Source: Stutzerimonas kunmingensis (GTDB taxonomy: Bacteria > Pseudomonadota > Gammaproteobacteria > Pseudomonadales > Pseudomonadaceae). From it: a DNA stretch of 64,000 nucleotides. This document shows positions 1 to 10,037 of the stretch, one piece after another; positions within the stretch are counted from its first letter, which is position 1, and the number at the start of each line of letters is the position of its first letter. Under the pieces are notes generated by a model that was not told the origin of the DNA, made no database searches, and was given only the letters and a program-made list of their open reading frames with translations. The stretch lies in the NCBI RefSeq assembly GCF_014764705.1, contig NZ_JACXXG010000004.1, positions 1 through 64,000 of the forward strand, read 5' to 3'. The position numbers and the translations under genes are program-made.

Positions 1-125
1 CTTGGACTGGTCTCGATACTGGATACGATCAATCGGCTTAACCGCATGGCCTGAACCGCCGTGTACGGAACCGTACGCACGGTGGTGTGGGAGGACGGCG
101 GCCGTGAGGCCGCCTCCTACCCGAT
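1..125 (+). mobile_element. 3' end of a group II intron (domains V and VI)
   Basis: Bases 55-86 fold as a textbook domain V. Eight base pairs (55-62 with 79-86) are followed by a two-base bulge (77-78) and an apical GUACG/CGUAC stem. The catalytic triad reads C57-G58-C59, with the conserved G58-U83 wobble. Bases 93-118 form domain VI, a GC stem capped by GUGA, leaving A119 unpaired as the likely branch point seven bases from the 3' end. The intron ends in AU at 124-125, matching the AY rule. The reverse transcriptase/maturase gene and domains I-IV would lie left of the window. A CGC triad is typical of class C introns, which insert next to terminators. The first 50 bases show no further domain I can assign. 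Confidence 0.85.
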
Positions 126-269
126 CCCAAAGGATTCTGAGAGACTGGCTCTATAAGGGGCGTTGATCTTCATCATTAGTCGCCGTTGCGCTTGCTTCCT
201 ATGATGGCATTCAACCAGCAGGTACTTACCAAGACCCTGGAAGCTATTGAATACCAAGGAGCTGCAACC

Positions 270-1730
270 ATGACTGACAAGCCGAAGCTCACAACCGTTG
301 CCGGTGCGCCGGTATCCGAAAACCAGAACTCCATGACTGCGGGCCGCCGTGGTCCCATGCTGCTTCAGGACGTATGGTTTCTAGAGAAGCTCGCTCATTT
401 CGACCGCGAGGTGATTCCGGAGCGTCGTATGCACGCGAAAGGTTCCGGCGCGTTTGGCGAGTTCGTCGTCACCCATGACATCACCCGCTACACCAAAGCC
501 AAGCTGTTTTCCGAGGTTGGTAAGCGCACCCCGTTGTTCGCCCGCTTCTCTACCGTCGCCGGTGAGCGCGGCGCGGCCGACGCCGAGCGTGACATTCGTG
601 GTTACGCACTGAAGTTCTACACCGAGCAAGGCAACTGGGACATGGTGGGCAATAACACCCCGGTGTTCTTTTTCCGCGATCCGCTGAAGTTTCCGGACCT
701 CAACCACGCAGTAAAACGCGATCCGCGCACCAACATGCGCAGCGCGAACAACAACTGGGACTTCTGGACCGGGCTGCCTGAGGCCTTGCACCAGATCACC
801 TATGTCATGGGTGATCGGGGCATTCCGGCGTCGTACCGCCATATGCACGGTTTCGGTTCGCACACCTACAGCTTCATCAGTCCGAACAACGAGCGTTTCT
901 GGGTGAAGTTTCACTTTCGGACCCAGCAGGGCATCAAGAATCTCACCGACGCCGAGGCGGCAGCCATCGTTGCCAATGACCGGGAGAGTTCGCAGCGCGA
1001 TCTGTTCGAGGCCATCGAGCGTGGCGAATATCCACGTTGGACGATGTATGTGCAGGTAATGGCGGAGGCCGACGCCGCCAAGGTGCCGTACCATCCGTTC
1101 GACCTCACCAAGGTCTGGCCGCATGCCGACTACCCGCTGATCGAGGTCGGCTATTACGAGCTCAACCGCAATCCCGACAACTACTTCCAGGATGTCGAGC
1201 AGGCGGCATTCACACCGGCGAATGTCGTTCCGGGCATCAGCTTCTCTCCAGACCGTATGTTGCAGGGCCGTCTTTTCTCCTACGGGGATGCGCAACGCTA
1301 CCGGCTGGGGGTGAATCACCATCAGATTCCGGTCAACGCTCCGCGTTGCCCGGTCCACAGCTACCATCGCGATGGTGCCATGCGCGTAGATGGCAATCAG
1401 GGCGGTCGTCTGCATTACGAGCCGAATACCTATGGCGAGTGGCAGGAACAGCCTGACTTCAGCGAGCCACCGCTGGCTCTCGAGGGGGCAGCGGATCGTT
1501 ACGACTACCGTGCCGACGACGCCGATTACTTTACTCAGCCGGGCAACCTGTTCCGCTTGATGAAGGCCGATGAACAGCAGCGGTTGTTCGAAAATACCGC
1601 TCGGTCGATGCAGGGAGTGGCGCGTCATATCAAGATCCGCCACATCAGTCACTGCCTGAGGGCTGATCCGGCCTATGGAGCAGGTATTGCCGCCGCCCTG
1701 GATATTCCGTTGTCGGAAGTGCCGGCATAA
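270..1730 (+). CDS. katA: Monofunctional haem catalase, clade 3
   Basis: Converts hydrogen peroxide to water and oxygen in the cytoplasm. The 486-aa length fits small-subunit (clade 3) catalases. Visible residues are the distal His55 in [12 protein letters not shown], the catalytic Asn of VGNNTPVFF near 128, the NADPH/haem-pocket segment [13 protein letters not shown] and the haem ligand Tyr338 in [14 protein letters not shown]. The reading frame is open upstream to 186, but ATG 270 has AAGGAG at 256-261 and gives the family N-terminus MTDKPKLTT. The gene stands alone between the intron end (144 bases upstream) and a terminator. A TATGAT at 200-205 could be a -10 element without a clear -35, so an OxyR-type activator is possible but not shown. 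Confidence 0.96.
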   Translation: MTDKPKLTTVAGAPVSENQNSMTAGRRGPMLLQDVWFLEKLAHFDREVIPERRMHAKGSGAFGEFVVTHDITRYTKAKLFSEVGKRTPLFARFSTVAGERGAADAERDIRGYALKFYTEQGNWDMVGNNTPVFFFRDPLKFPDLNHAVKRDPRTNMRSANNNWDFWTGLPEALHQITYVMGDRGIPASYRHMHGFGSHTYSFISPNNERFWVKFHFRTQQGIKNLTDAEAAAIVANDRESSQRDLFEAIERGEYPRWTMYVQVMAEADAAKVPYHPFDLTKVWPHADYPLIEVGYYELNRNPDNYFQDVEQAAFTPANVVPGISFSPDRMLQGRLFSYGDAQRYRLGVNHHQIPVNAPRCPVHSYHRDGAMRVDGNQGGRLHYEPNTYGEWQEQPDFSEPPLALEGAADRYDYRADDADYFTQPGNLFRLMKADEQQRLFENTARSMQGVARHIKIRHISHCLRADPAYGAGIAAALDIPLSEVPA

Positions 1731-1758
1731 GCGATTCGCGGTATCCGAAAGATCAAGA

Positions 1759-1786
1759 AGCCCGCAGCGAGTCTGCGGGCTTTCTT
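1759..1786 (+). terminator. Rho-independent terminator of the catalase gene
   Basis: An eight-base-pair GCCCGCAG/CTGCGGGC stem with a five-base loop is followed by TTTCTTG, 30 bases after the catalase stop. It also lies just past the 3' end of the convergent carboxypeptidase pseudogene. Confidence 0.85.
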
Positions 1787-1798
1787 GTCTATTCAGCG

Positions 1799-3041
1799 CT
1801 ATTCGTGGGGATTGTTGAGCGGCTTATCGCTCTCCTGTCCGGGTGGCGGAAGGCGATCGGCCTCTGCCGGGTCGATCACCGTCAGGCTGCCGTCGGCAGT
1901 TGCGACAAGCACGGCCTCAAGCATTTCACGCACATTGTTGCGCAGCATGCCGACAGACTTCTGGCTGCGACTGTTCAATCCGCCGATTTCCATGAGCACG
2001 CTGCCGCCCAATGGGCCTGTTTCGCTGGCGGCCAGTCGCTCGGTCCCCAGCAGGCCGTATGCGTTTCGGGCAATGCCTGGATCGCCGCCGCGGCGGACAT
2101 CGCCGTTGGGGTGCTCATAGTAGTAGTTGGTGATTTCCATGAAGCCAAGCTGCGTGGAGCGCTGCTTCATCACGATTGCCAGCTGCTTCGACAGTGCTAC
2201 CGCTTCTGGGCGACATCCGGGTGAGTTGGCCAGGTGATAGAGCCAGTCACCTGGCGTCCCGGGCGGTTCACTTCAGGATCCACATCCTCGAGTACCACGG
2301 CAGGGTTTTGATTGTGCACATCTACCAGCCAGATGGGACGGTAACGGTCATAGATGCCGCGTACCGCAACCGCTTCGGGCACCGGGTTCTGCCCCGGGTT
2401 GAAGTGCCGCTCACTGGCCAGGCCTGGATTGCAGCGTATTTGCGTGCTCTTGCTCCAGTCTGTCCAGTGGTAGCGGTTGATGTCGTAGCTAAATTGGCGT
2501 TGGCCGTCGGCATTGGTGAAGGCGGTCACGTTGGCGCCGAGGTGCTGATCCAACTTGGCAGGATTCAGGGTGCCATCGGCGCGCAGGCAGTCAGCGCTGG
2601 TTTGCGGGGCGCTGAAATCCATGTTGCCGCGACTGAAACGCTCGGCGCCGTCCGGGTTGACCCTCGGCACGATCAGCACCTGCAGATTATCCAGTACCTG
2701 GCGGGACAAGGCCCCGCCCGAGGCAAGGCGTTTTATCAGGTTGACCGCCGCTTCGGTGCCGTGCTGTTGGGTGATGATCATCACGGCTGGTTTGTCTGAA
2801 TTACCCAGCCTAGCCAGATTGGCCGACCTTCGTTGCTGCTGCCGGCCTGTTCTAGTCGCAGGGCATCCGGGAAGCGTCGTGAAAGTGCGTTGAGCTGATC
2901 GTACAGCTGGTTGTTGCTCATGAACGCCTCCAGCGAGACGTTCTGCTCATTGGTGATCCAAAGGCCGTTGGGTTGGGCGGCAGCGGCGCGACCGGGTAGC
3001 AGGCCGGCGCCAAGCAGGCAGGCAGCAAGCGCAATTCGCAT
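1799..3041 (-). pseudogene. M14-family zinc carboxypeptidase, two frameshifts
   Basis: Three consecutive reading-frame pieces (3041-2781, 2784-2197, 2173-1799) join into one M14 metallocarboxypeptidase-like protein of about 410 aa. The first piece starts at ATG 3041 behind AAGGAG and has a signal peptide (MRIALAACLLGAGLLPG). The second carries zinc ligands His and Glu (QQHGTE) and the third ligand His (VDVHNQN). The last carries the likely catalytic Glu (VLMEIGG). The first break, near 2797, lacks one base in GTAATTC; restoring it gives WV-NSDKPAVMII. The second break, near 2212, lacks one C in GCCC; restoring it gives DVAPEAVALSKQ. Both are one-base deletions at short runs, so sequencing error is a real alternative. 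As written, the protein would stop after about 86 residues. Confidence 0.8.
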
Positions 3042-3151
3042 CAGGCTTTCTCCTTGTCGGGCTGAGAGTGTCCCTTCCAACTGCCCGGCGGGATCCGTAG
3101 TGGACCCCGCTGCGCTTGCGCTTGTTGCCGAAACGGCTGCCGACGCGATGA

Positions 3152-5995
3152 TCAGCCCGCCGAGCGGTCGCGCTCGAGTAACGGTTTGAGGAAATGACCG
3201 GTATGAGACTGGGCCATGCCTGCCACCTCTTCCGGCGTACCGCAGGCAATGATCTGGCCACCCTTCGAGCCGCCTTCCGGGCCGAGATCCACCAGCCAGT
3301 CGGCCGTCTTGATGACGTCAAGGTTGTGCTCGATCACCACGACCGTATTGCCGTGGTCGCGCAGACGGTGCAGTACGTCGAGCAGCTGCTGGATATCGGC
3401 GAAATGCAGGCCGGTGGTGGGTTCATCAAGGATGTACAGCGTCTTGCCCGTGTCACGCTTGGACAGCTCGCGGGACAGCTTGACGCGCTGCGCCTCACCG
3501 CCAGACAGGGTCGTCGCACTCTGCCCCAGCTTGATGTAGGACAGCCCAACATCCATCAACGTCTGCAGTTTTCGCGCGACGGCCGGCACCGGATCGAAGA
3601 ACTCGCGGGCTTCCTCGATAGTCATGTCGAGCACTTCGGTGATGCTCTTGCCCTTGTACTTCACCTCCAGCGTTTCGCGGTTGTAGCGCTTGCCCTTGCA
3701 CACGTCGCAGGGCACGTAGATGTCGGGCAGGAAGTGCATTTCCACCTTGATCACGCCGTCGCCCTGGCAGGCTTCGCAGCGTCCGCCCTTGACGTTGAAA
3801 GAGAAGCGGCCCGGACCGTAGCCGCGTGAGCGCGCTTCCGGTACGCCGGCAAACAGCTCGCGAATCGGCGTGAACAGCCCCGTGTAGGTCGCCGGGTTGG
3901 AGCGCGGGGTGCGGCCGATCGGGCTCTGATCGATGTCCACCACCTTGTCCAGATGCTGCAGCCCATCGAAGCTGTCGTGCGGGGCTACTTCCAGCGTGGT
4001 CGCGCCATTGAGTGCAGTCGCCGTGATCGGGAACAGCGTGTTGTTGATCAGCGTTGATTTGCCCGAGCCCGACACACCGGTGATGCAGGTGAGCAGGCCG
4101 ACCGGAATCTCCAGGTCGACGTTGCGCAGGTTGTTGCCCCGCGCGCCCTTGAGCTTGAGCAGCATCTTCGGATCACGGCGGGTGCGCTCAGGCCGATAGT
4201 TGATCTTCACCCGGCCAGAGAGGTACTTGCCGGTCAGCGAATCCGGGTGCGCCATCACCTCGTCAGGTGTGCCTTCAGCGACGATGCGGCCGCCATGTAT
4301 GCCGGCACCTGGGCCGATGTCTACGACGTAGTCGGCGAGACGGATCGCATCCTCGTCATGCTCCACGACGATCACGGTATTGCCGATGTCGCGCAGGTGG
4401 CGAAGGGTCCCCAGCAAGCGTTCGTTGTCGCGCTGATGCAGGCCGATCGAAGGTTCGTCGAGGATGTACATCACCCCAACCAGGCCAGCGCCGATCTGAC
4501 TGGCCAGGCGAATACGCTGGGCTTCGCCGCCGGACAGGGTGTCGGCGCTGCGATCCAGGGTCAGATAGTCCAGGCCGACGTTGACCAGGAACTGCAGGCG
4601 TTCGCGGATCTCCTTGAGAATCTTGTCGGCGATCTCGCCGCGTCGTCCGCTGAGCGAGAGGACGCCGAAGTAGTCGGTGGCGTCGCCGATGGGCATGGCC
4701 GTGACCGCAGGCAGGGTCTTGTCGCCAACCCACACGTGGCGTGCTTCGCGGCGCAGACGCGTGCCGCGACAATCCGGGCAGGGCTGAGTGCTGAGGTATT
4801 TGGCGAGCTCTTCGCGAACCGAATTGGATTCGGTTTCGCGGTAGCGGCGTTCCAGGTTGGGAACGATGCCTTCGAACGGGTGCGAACGCTTGACGATATC
4901 GCCGCGGTCGTTGAGGTAGCGGAACTCGACATTCTCACGGCCGCTGCCGCGCAGGATGGACTTCTGATGATCGGCGGCCAGTGAGTCGAAAGGCTCGTCG
5001 AGGCTGAAGCCATAATGCGAGGCCAGTGAGCCGAGCATCTGGAAATAGTAAACGTTGCGCCGGTCCCAGCCGCGTATGGCGCCTTCGGCTAGGGTCAGTT
5101 CGCCATTGATCAGGCGCTTGGCGTCGAAGAACTGCTTCACGCCCAGGCCGTCACAGGTCGGACAGGCGCCGGCCGGGTTGTTGAAGGAGAACAGCTTGGG
5201 CTCAAGCTCGCTGATCGAGTGGCCGCAGATCGGGCAGGCGAAGCGTGCGGAGAAGATCATTTCCTCGCTGTCGTCGTCCTCTTCCATGGAGGCGACCAGG
5301 GCGATGCCATCGGCCAGCTTGAGCGCCGTTTCGAAGGATTCGGCCAGGCGCTGCTGCAGGTCGCCGCGAACCTTGAAGCGGTCCACCACCACGTCGATCG
5401 AGTGCTTCTTCTGCTTGTCCAGCTTGGGTAGCTCGTCGAGCTCGTACAGCCGCCCGTTGACGCGGGCGCGCACGAAACCCTGAGCACGCAGTTCGTCGAA
5501 CACGGCCAGGTGCTCGCCCTTGCGTTCGCGGATGACCGGGGCCAGCAGCATCAGCTTGCGGCCTTCTGGCAGTGCCAGCACCTGGTCGACCATCTGGCTG
5601 ACCGTCTGCGCTTCCAGCGGGGCATCGTGATCTGGACAGCGCGGCGTGCCGACCCGCGCATAGAGCAGACGCAGGTAGTCGTAGATCTCGGTGATGGTGC
5701 CCACGGTGGAGCGCGGGTTGTGCGAGGTCGATTTCTGCTCGATGGAGATCGCCGGGGAGAGCCCCTCGATGGTGTCGACGTCGGGCTTTTCCATCATCGA
5801 GAGGAACTGGCGCGCATACGCCGAAAGCGATTCGACGTAACGGCGTTGGCCTTCTGCGTAGAGAGTGTCGAATGCCAACGATGATTTGCCAGAACCGGAC
5901 AAGCCGGTGATGACGATCAGCTTGTCGCGCGGCAGGGTGAGGTCGATGTTCTTCAGGTTGTGGGTGCGGGCCCCACGAATCAGAATCTTGTCCAA
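3152..5995 (-). CDS. uvrA: Excinuclease ABC subunit A
   Basis: The damage-recognition ATPase of nucleotide excision repair, which loads UvrB at lesions. At 947 aa it has the full family length. It carries the first Walker A at residues 31-38 (GLSGSGKS) and a CPIC...CPTC zinc module. Two ABC signatures ([20 protein letters not shown]) and a second Walker A (GVSGSGKS) near 640 follow, with the second zinc finger CEAC...CDVC. It starts [16 protein letters not shown] and diverges from the MFS gene 131 bases away. I see no canonical LexA box in that gap: a CTG-N7-CAG at 6067-6079 has the wrong spacing. UvrA next to ssb is the usual Pseudomonas arrangement. Confidence 0.98.
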   Translation of the reverse strand: MDKILIRGARTHNLKNIDLTLPRDKLIVITGLSGSGKSSLAFDTLYAEGQRRYVESLSAYARQFLSMMEKPDVDTIEGLSPAISIEQKSTSHNPRSTVGTITEIYDYLRLLYARVGTPRCPDHDAPLEAQTVSQMVDQVLALPEGRKLMLLAPVIRERKGEHLAVFDELRAQGFVRARVNGRLYELDELPKLDKQKKHSIDVVVDRFKVRGDLQQRLAESFETALKLADGIALVASMEEDDDSEEMIFSARFACPICGHSISELEPKLFSFNNPAGACPTCDGLGVKQFFDAKRLINGELTLAEGAIRGWDRRNVYYFQMLGSLASHYGFSLDEPFDSLAADHQKSILRGSGRENVEFRYLNDRGDIVKRSHPFEGIVPNLERRYRETESNSVREELAKYLSTQPCPDCRGTRLRREARHVWVGDKTLPAVTAMPIGDATDYFGVLSLSGRRGEIADKILKEIRERLQFLVNVGLDYLTLDRSADTLSGGEAQRIRLASQIGAGLVGVMYILDEPSIGLHQRDNERLLGTLRHLRDIGNTVIVVEHDEDAIRLADYVVDIGPGAGIHGGRIVAEGTPDEVMAHPDSLTGKYLSGRVKINYRPERTRRDPKMLLKLKGARGNNLRNVDLEIPVGLLTCITGVSGSGKSTLINNTLFPITATALNGATTLEVAPHDSFDGLQHLDKVVDIDQSPIGRTPRSNPATYTGLFTPIRELFAGVPEARSRGYGPGRFSFNVKGGRCEACQGDGVIKVEMHFLPDIYVPCDVCKGKRYNRETLEVKYKGKSITEVLDMTIEEAREFFDPVPAVARKLQTLMDVGLSYIKLGQSATTLSGGEAQRVKLSRELSKRDTGKTLYILDEPTTGLHFADIQQLLDVLHRLRDHGNTVVVIEHNLDVIKTADWLVDLGPEGGSKGGQIIACGTPEEVAGMAQSHTGHFLKPLLERDRSAG

Positions 5996-6126
5996 AACAG
6001 CCTCGCGTGGCGGGCGGAAACCCGAAAGTATACGGCCGGGGTGATAGTCGCGGCAAAATCGCGCGCCTGTGCCGAACAGGGTAGGGCTGCTAGAATCGCC
6101 GCCGGTTCATACAAGCGAGACCCTCC

Positions 6127-7494
6127 ATGCAGGACCCCTACAGCGAGCGCATGAGCGCCAGCGAGACACGCGCAGCTTCCGGGCTGGCCCTGGTTTTCGC
6201 TTTTCGCATGCTCGGCATGTTCATGGTTTTGCCCGTGCTGGCAACCTACGGCATGGACCTGGAAGGCGCTACGCCGACCCTGATCGGTCTTGCGATAGGT
6301 GCCTATGGTTTGACCCAGGCGCTGCTGCAAATTCCCTTCGGTATTCTTTCCGATCGTATTGGTCGCTTGCCTATCATCTATTTCGGCCTGCTGATCTTCG
6401 CCGCTGGAGCGGTGCTCGCGGCGATGTCCGACAGCATCTGGGGCGTCATCGCCGGGCGCATCCTGCAAGGGGCGGGGGCGATTTCCGCTGCAGTGATGGC
6501 GCTGCTCTCGGACCTGACCCGCGAACAGCACCGGACCAAGGCAATGGCGCTGATCGGCGTGAGCATCGGTTTTTCCTTCGCTGTCGCGATGATCGTCGGG
6601 CCGTTGCTGACCCGTGCCTTCGGTCTCTCCGGGCTGTTCTGGGTAACCGCCGGCATGGCGTTGCTTGGCGGAGTCATCGTCGCGTTGCTGCCCAAGGCCC
6701 AGGCGCATGTGCGCCATCGCGAATCCGGTGTTGCCAAGCAGGCGCTCGGCCTGACGTTGCGCCACCCCGATCTGTTGCGCCTGGATTTCAGCATCCTGGC
6801 GCTGCATGCGATCCTGATGGCCAGCTTCGTCGCGCTGCCGCTGGCACTGGTAGAGCAGGGCGCGTTGCCCAAGGAAGAGCATTGGTGGGTCTACCTCACG
6901 GCACTGCTGGTCGGCTTCTTCGGCATGATTCCCTTCATTATTTATGGCGAGAAGAAGCGCCAGATGCGCCGCGTGCTGTTGGGCGCGGTCTCCGCGTTGC
7001 TGCTCTGCGAGCTGTTCTTCTGGTGGTTCGGAAATGGCTTGTGGATGCTGGTCGTCGGCATGGTGGGCTTCTTCATCGCGTTCAATCTGCTGGAAGCGTC
7101 GCTGCCTTCGTTGGTCAGCAAAGTCGCGCCGGCCGGCGGCAAGGGCACCGCGATGGGCGTCTACTCCACCAGTCAGTTTCTCGGTGCCGGTCTCGGTGGC
7201 GTGCTGGGCGGCATGCTCTATCAGCAGGGTGGCCTGGCGCTGGTGTTCGCCGGTTGCGCTGCACTTTGCGCGTTGTGGTTCGTGGTGGCCTTCAGCATGC
7301 GCGAACCTCCTTATGTCACCAGCCTGCGCTTGCCGCTGTCGGCCGGAGCGCTGGCCAACGCAGGACTTGGGCGTGACCTGCTACAAGTCGCCGGTGTTAG
7401 CGACGTGCTCATCGTTGCCGACGAGGCAGCGGCCTATATCAAGGTCGATACGCAGCAGCTGGATCGTGAAGCTCTTGATCGCCTGGTTGCCTGA
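6127..7494 (+). CDS. YajR-type major facilitator superfamily transporter
   Basis: A 12-helix inner-membrane MFS permease of 455 aa. The cytoplasmic loop between helices 2 and 3 carries the MFS motif GILSDRIGRLP near residues 77-87. After the last helix, about 60 residues (GVSDVLIVADEAAAYIKVDTQQLD) match the ferredoxin-like YAM domain that marks the YajR subfamily. Total length also matches YajR (about 454 aa). The substrate is unknown; the family is usually called a proton-driven drug exporter. Start ATG 6127 has only a weak GCGAG behind it, and ATG 6151 (MSASETRAAS) is an alternative. It lies between divergent uvrA and codirectional ssb, the Pseudomonas order. Confidence 0.85.
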   Translation: MQDPYSERMSASETRAASGLALVFAFRMLGMFMVLPVLATYGMDLEGATPTLIGLAIGAYGLTQALLQIPFGILSDRIGRLPIIYFGLLIFAAGAVLAAMSDSIWGVIAGRILQGAGAISAAVMALLSDLTREQHRTKAMALIGVSIGFSFAVAMIVGPLLTRAFGLSGLFWVTAGMALLGGVIVALLPKAQAHVRHRESGVAKQALGLTLRHPDLLRLDFSILALHAILMASFVALPLALVEQGALPKEEHWWVYLTALLVGFFGMIPFIIYGEKKRQMRRVLLGAVSALLLCELFFWWFGNGLWMLVVGMVGFFIAFNLLEASLPSLVSKVAPAGGKGTAMGVYSTSQFLGAGLGGVLGGMLYQQGGLALVFAGCAALCALWFVVAFSMREPPYVTSLRLPLSAGALANAGLGRDLLQVAGVSDVLIVADEAAAYIKVDTQQLDREALDRLVA

Positions 7495-7543
7495 GGCGCC
7501 TGTTCGCGGCTGCATAGTGCCGCGCAACATGAAAGTGCGTCGG

Positions 7544-7572
7544 TTGGCCGTCAGGGGTGGCTGAGGTAAGAT
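7544..7572 (+). promoter_or_regulatory. Sigma-70-like promoter of ssb
   Basis: TTGGCC (7544-7549) and TAAGAT (7567-7572) are separated by exactly 17 bases and lie 80 bases before the ssb start. Each hexamer matches the consensus at four or five positions. The transcription start was not determined. Confidence 0.5.
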
Positions 7573-7651
7573 TCGCGGTCATCGGCTTTGCTGGCGGTAC
7601 AACCGCCATCGGTGAATCCATCCAATTCAACGTTCCAATGAGGAGTTACCC

Positions 7652-8146
7652 ATGGCCAGAGGGGTGAATAAAGTCATCTTGATCGGCAATGTCGGCGGCG
7701 ACCCGGAAACCCGCTACATGCCCAATGGCAATGCGGTGACCAACATCACGCTGGCAACCACCGATAGCTGGAAGGACAAGCAGACCGGCCAGCTTCAGGA
7801 GCGTACCGAGTGGCATCGCGTGGTGTTGTTCGGCAAGGTTGCCGAGATCGCCGGCGAATACCTGCGCAAGGGTTCGCAATGCTACATCGAGGGACGCCTG
7901 CAGACCCGCGAGTGGGAGAAGGACGGCGTCAAGCGCTACACCACCGAAATAGTCGTCGACATGAACGGCACCATGCAGCTGCTCGGTGGCCGTGGCGGCA
8001 GTTCCGACGATGCCCCGCGTCAGGCTCGCCCGCAGCAGCGTGAGCCGCAGCAGGCGCCGCGTCCGCAGGCCCAGCCGCAGCAGCCCGCTGCGCGGCAGCA
8101 GCCGGCACCGGACTACGACAGCTTCGACGACGACATCCCCTTCTAG
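7652..8146 (+). CDS. ssb: Single-stranded DNA-binding protein
   Basis: Binds and protects single-stranded DNA in replication, recombination and repair. Residues 1 to about 112 are the OB fold ([19 protein letters not shown], then [21 protein letters not shown]). A Gln/Pro-rich linker follows, then the acidic tip DSFDDDIPF that docks partner proteins. The 164-aa length fits. GAGGAG sits just before ATG 7652. It may be transcribed from its own promoter at 7544-7572. Confidence 0.98.
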   Translation: MARGVNKVILIGNVGGDPETRYMPNGNAVTNITLATTDSWKDKQTGQLQERTEWHRVVLFGKVAEIAGEYLRKGSQCYIEGRLQTREWEKDGVKRYTTEIVVDMNGTMQLLGGRGGSSDDAPRQARPQQREPQQAPRPQAQPQQPAARQQPAPDYDSFDDDIPF

Positions 8147-8156
8147 AGTTATCTGA

Positions 8157-9041
8157 ATGCGAATGCGCCTGATGCTGTTGGGCGGCGGCAATGCCCTGGG
8201 CCAGGCGCTCATCCGCCTCGGCGCCGAGGAAGACATAGGCTTCCTCGCGCCGCGACCGCCCGCTCAGGGCTGGGACGCCGCCAGTCTTACCCAGTTGCTC
8301 GACGACAACCGTCCGGATGTCGTGGTCAACCTTGCCTACTATTACGACTGGTTCCAGAGCGGACAGCCCAACGAGCCGGCGCTCGCCGCACAGGAGCGTG
8401 CGGTCGAGCGGCTCGCCGAACTCTGTCAGCACCATGATTTCGTCCTGTTGCAGCCATCGAGCTATCGGGTATTCGACGGTGCCCGAACCACGGCCTATAG
8501 CGAAAAGGACGAGGTGGCGCCGCTGGATGCACGAGGCAGGGCGCTTTGGCGCATCGAGCAGAGTGTGCGTTCGCTATGCCCGCGACATGTCCTGCTGCGT
8601 TTTGGCTGGTTGCTCGATGACAGTCGGGACGGTGTTCTAGGGCGCGTGCTGCAACGACTCGAGCAGAGCGAGGCGATACTGCTGGCGGATGACCGGCGCG
8701 GCAATCCGACACCTGTCGACGATGCCGCGCGCGTGATCCTTGCGGTATTGAAGCAGCTCGACTGCCAGGCTCCGCTGTGGGGTACCTATCACTACGGCGG
8801 ACATGAGGCTTCCACCCCGTTGCTGGTCGCCCAGGCGTTGCTCGGCGAGGCCGGCAAGTATCGCGACGTCACAACGGCGAATCTGACGGCCGTGGCGCAT
8901 GCCGCCTGTTCGGATGCCGCAGCCGAACCGCAGCACGGCGTACTCGCCTGCAAGAAGATTTTCACCACTTTCGGCATCAAGCCTCGCGCTTGGCGCACCG
9001 GGTTGCCGAGCCTGTTGGAGCGCTATTACCGTCATGGCTGA
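8157..9041 (+). CDS. RmlD-like NAD(P)-binding sugar-nucleotide reductase family protein
   Basis: A 294-aa extended short-chain dehydrogenase/reductase related to dTDP-4-dehydrorhamnose reductase. The N-terminus MRLMLLGGGNALGQALIRLG is a Rossmann dinucleotide-binding loop in an unusual GGGNALG form. DVVVNLAYYYD and LRFGWLLDD match RmlD-family segments. The usual YxxxK is not obvious (ALWRIEQ stands near its place), so catalytic activity is uncertain. The stop overlaps the start of the next epimerase by eight bases, so the two are translationally coupled. The same pair next to oprG occurs, as I recall, in P. aeruginosa (PA4069/PA4068). The physiological substrate is unknown. Confidence 0.7.
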   Translation: MRMRLMLLGGGNALGQALIRLGAEEDIGFLAPRPPAQGWDAASLTQLLDDNRPDVVVNLAYYYDWFQSGQPNEPALAAQERAVERLAELCQHHDFVLLQPSSYRVFDGARTTAYSEKDEVAPLDARGRALWRIEQSVRSLCPRHVLLRFGWLLDDSRDGVLGRVLQRLEQSEAILLADDRRGNPTPVDDAARVILAVLKQLDCQAPLWGTYHYGGHEASTPLLVAQALLGEAGKYRDVTTANLTAVAHAACSDAAAEPQHGVLACKKIFTTFGIKPRAWRTGLPSLLERYYRHG

Positions 9042-9963
9042 TGCCCCGATTCTGGTCACCGGCGGTGCCGGGTTCATTGGCTCGAACCTGGTCGATGCGT
9101 TGCTGGCGCGCGGCTATGCCGTTCGTGTGCTGGACAATCTCTCGACCGGCAAGCGCGAAAACCTGCCGCAAGATACACGCGTCGAACTGATCGTCGGCGA
9201 TGTCGCCGATGCCGATTGCGTGCGTCGTGCGGTGCAGGGATGTCGGGCGGTGGTGCACCTGGCCGCGGTGGCGTCGGTGCAGGCGTCGGTGGATGATCCA
9301 TTCGGTACGCACCAGAGCAACCTGATTGGCACGCTCAATCTGTGTGAGGCGATGCGCGAGTCGGGTGTGAAGCGTGTGCTGTTTGCCTCGAGCGCAGCGG
9401 TCTATGGCAACAACGGCGAAGGCCATGCTATCGATGAGGACACACCGAAGGCGCCCCTGACACCCTACGCCGCGGACAAGCTGGCCAGCGAGCACTACTT
9501 GGATTTCTATCGGCGCCAGCATGGTCTGGAGCCGGTGGTGTTCCGTTTCTTCAATATCTTCGGGCCGCGGCAGGATCCATCGTCACCGTATTCCGGTGTG
9601 ATCAGCATCTTCACCGAGCGGGCGCAGAAGGGTTTGCCGATTGCGGTGTTCGGCGATGGCGAGCAGACGCGCGATTTTCTCTACGTTGCCGATCTCGTCG
9701 AGGTGTTGGTGCAGGCGCTGGAGTCGCCCGAGACGGTGGAAGGCGCGGTGAATGTTGGGCTGAATCAGGCCACTTCGCTGAATCAGCTGCTGGCGGCCAT
9801 CGGTGACGTGTTGGGCGGGCTTCCCGAGGTGAGCTATCAGGCCGCACGGCCGGGGGATATTCGGCATTCGCGGGCGAATAATGCCCGATTGCTGCAGCGC
9901 TATCGGTTGCCCGAGCCACCGACCACGATGCGCGATGGGCTGGCCAACCTGTTGGGTTTGTAG
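9034..9963 (+). CDS. NAD-dependent epimerase/dehydratase (UDP-glucose 4-epimerase-like)
   Basis: A 309-aa extended SDR. The nucleotide-binding motif GGAGFIGSN is at residues 8-16. A catalytic YAADK (YxxxK) lies near residue 150, preceded by FASSAAVYG, which supplies the Ser/Thr. RFFNIFGPRQDP is the usual sugar-nucleotide epimerase signature. The frame is open from 8899, but ATG 9034 gives the correct N-terminus and overlaps the upstream stop. Likely acts on a UDP- or dTDP-sugar for cell-surface polysaccharide. No glycosyltransferase is nearby, so the substrate stays open. A strong bidirectional terminator follows. Confidence 0.85.
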   Translation: MADAPILVTGGAGFIGSNLVDALLARGYAVRVLDNLSTGKRENLPQDTRVELIVGDVADADCVRRAVQGCRAVVHLAAVASVQASVDDPFGTHQSNLIGTLNLCEAMRESGVKRVLFASSAAVYGNNGEGHAIDEDTPKAPLTPYAADKLASEHYLDFYRRQHGLEPVVFRFFNIFGPRQDPSSPYSGVISIFTERAQKGLPIAVFGDGEQTRDFLYVADLVEVLVQALESPETVEGAVNVGLNQATSLNQLLAAIGDVLGGLPEVSYQAARPGDIRHSRANNARLLQRYRLPEPPTTMRDGLANLLGL

Positions 9964-9983
9964 GTTGTGAACTCTGAAAATAC

Positions 9984-10010
9984 AAAAGGCGCCCTAGGCG
10001 CCTTTTGTCT
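9984..10010. terminator. Bidirectional terminator between the epimerase and ompW
   Basis: AAAAGGCGCC (9984-9993), loop CTA, GGCGCCTTTT (9997-10006). The ten-base-pair perfect stem has a T-run on both strands and sits between two convergent genes. Confidence 0.9.
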
Positions 10011-10037
10011 GTCTGCGATTCGGCTGGGCCGGTTACG

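Noticed and set aside
381..1652. Long minus-strand frame over the catalase gene
   Set aside because: It is the complement shadow of a clearly conserved enzyme in GC-rich DNA and has no ribosome site or recognisable protein.
6067..6079. Possible LexA box in the uvrA promoter region (CTG-N7-CAG)
   Set aside because: LexA boxes in gammaproteobacteria need CTG-N10-CAG; spacing here is seven.
5980..6882. 300-codon minus-strand frame across the uvrA/MFS gap
   Set aside because: It runs against the conserved MFS gene and overlaps the uvrA start; its composition (Gln/Arg/His-rich) is typical of antisense GC-rich frames.
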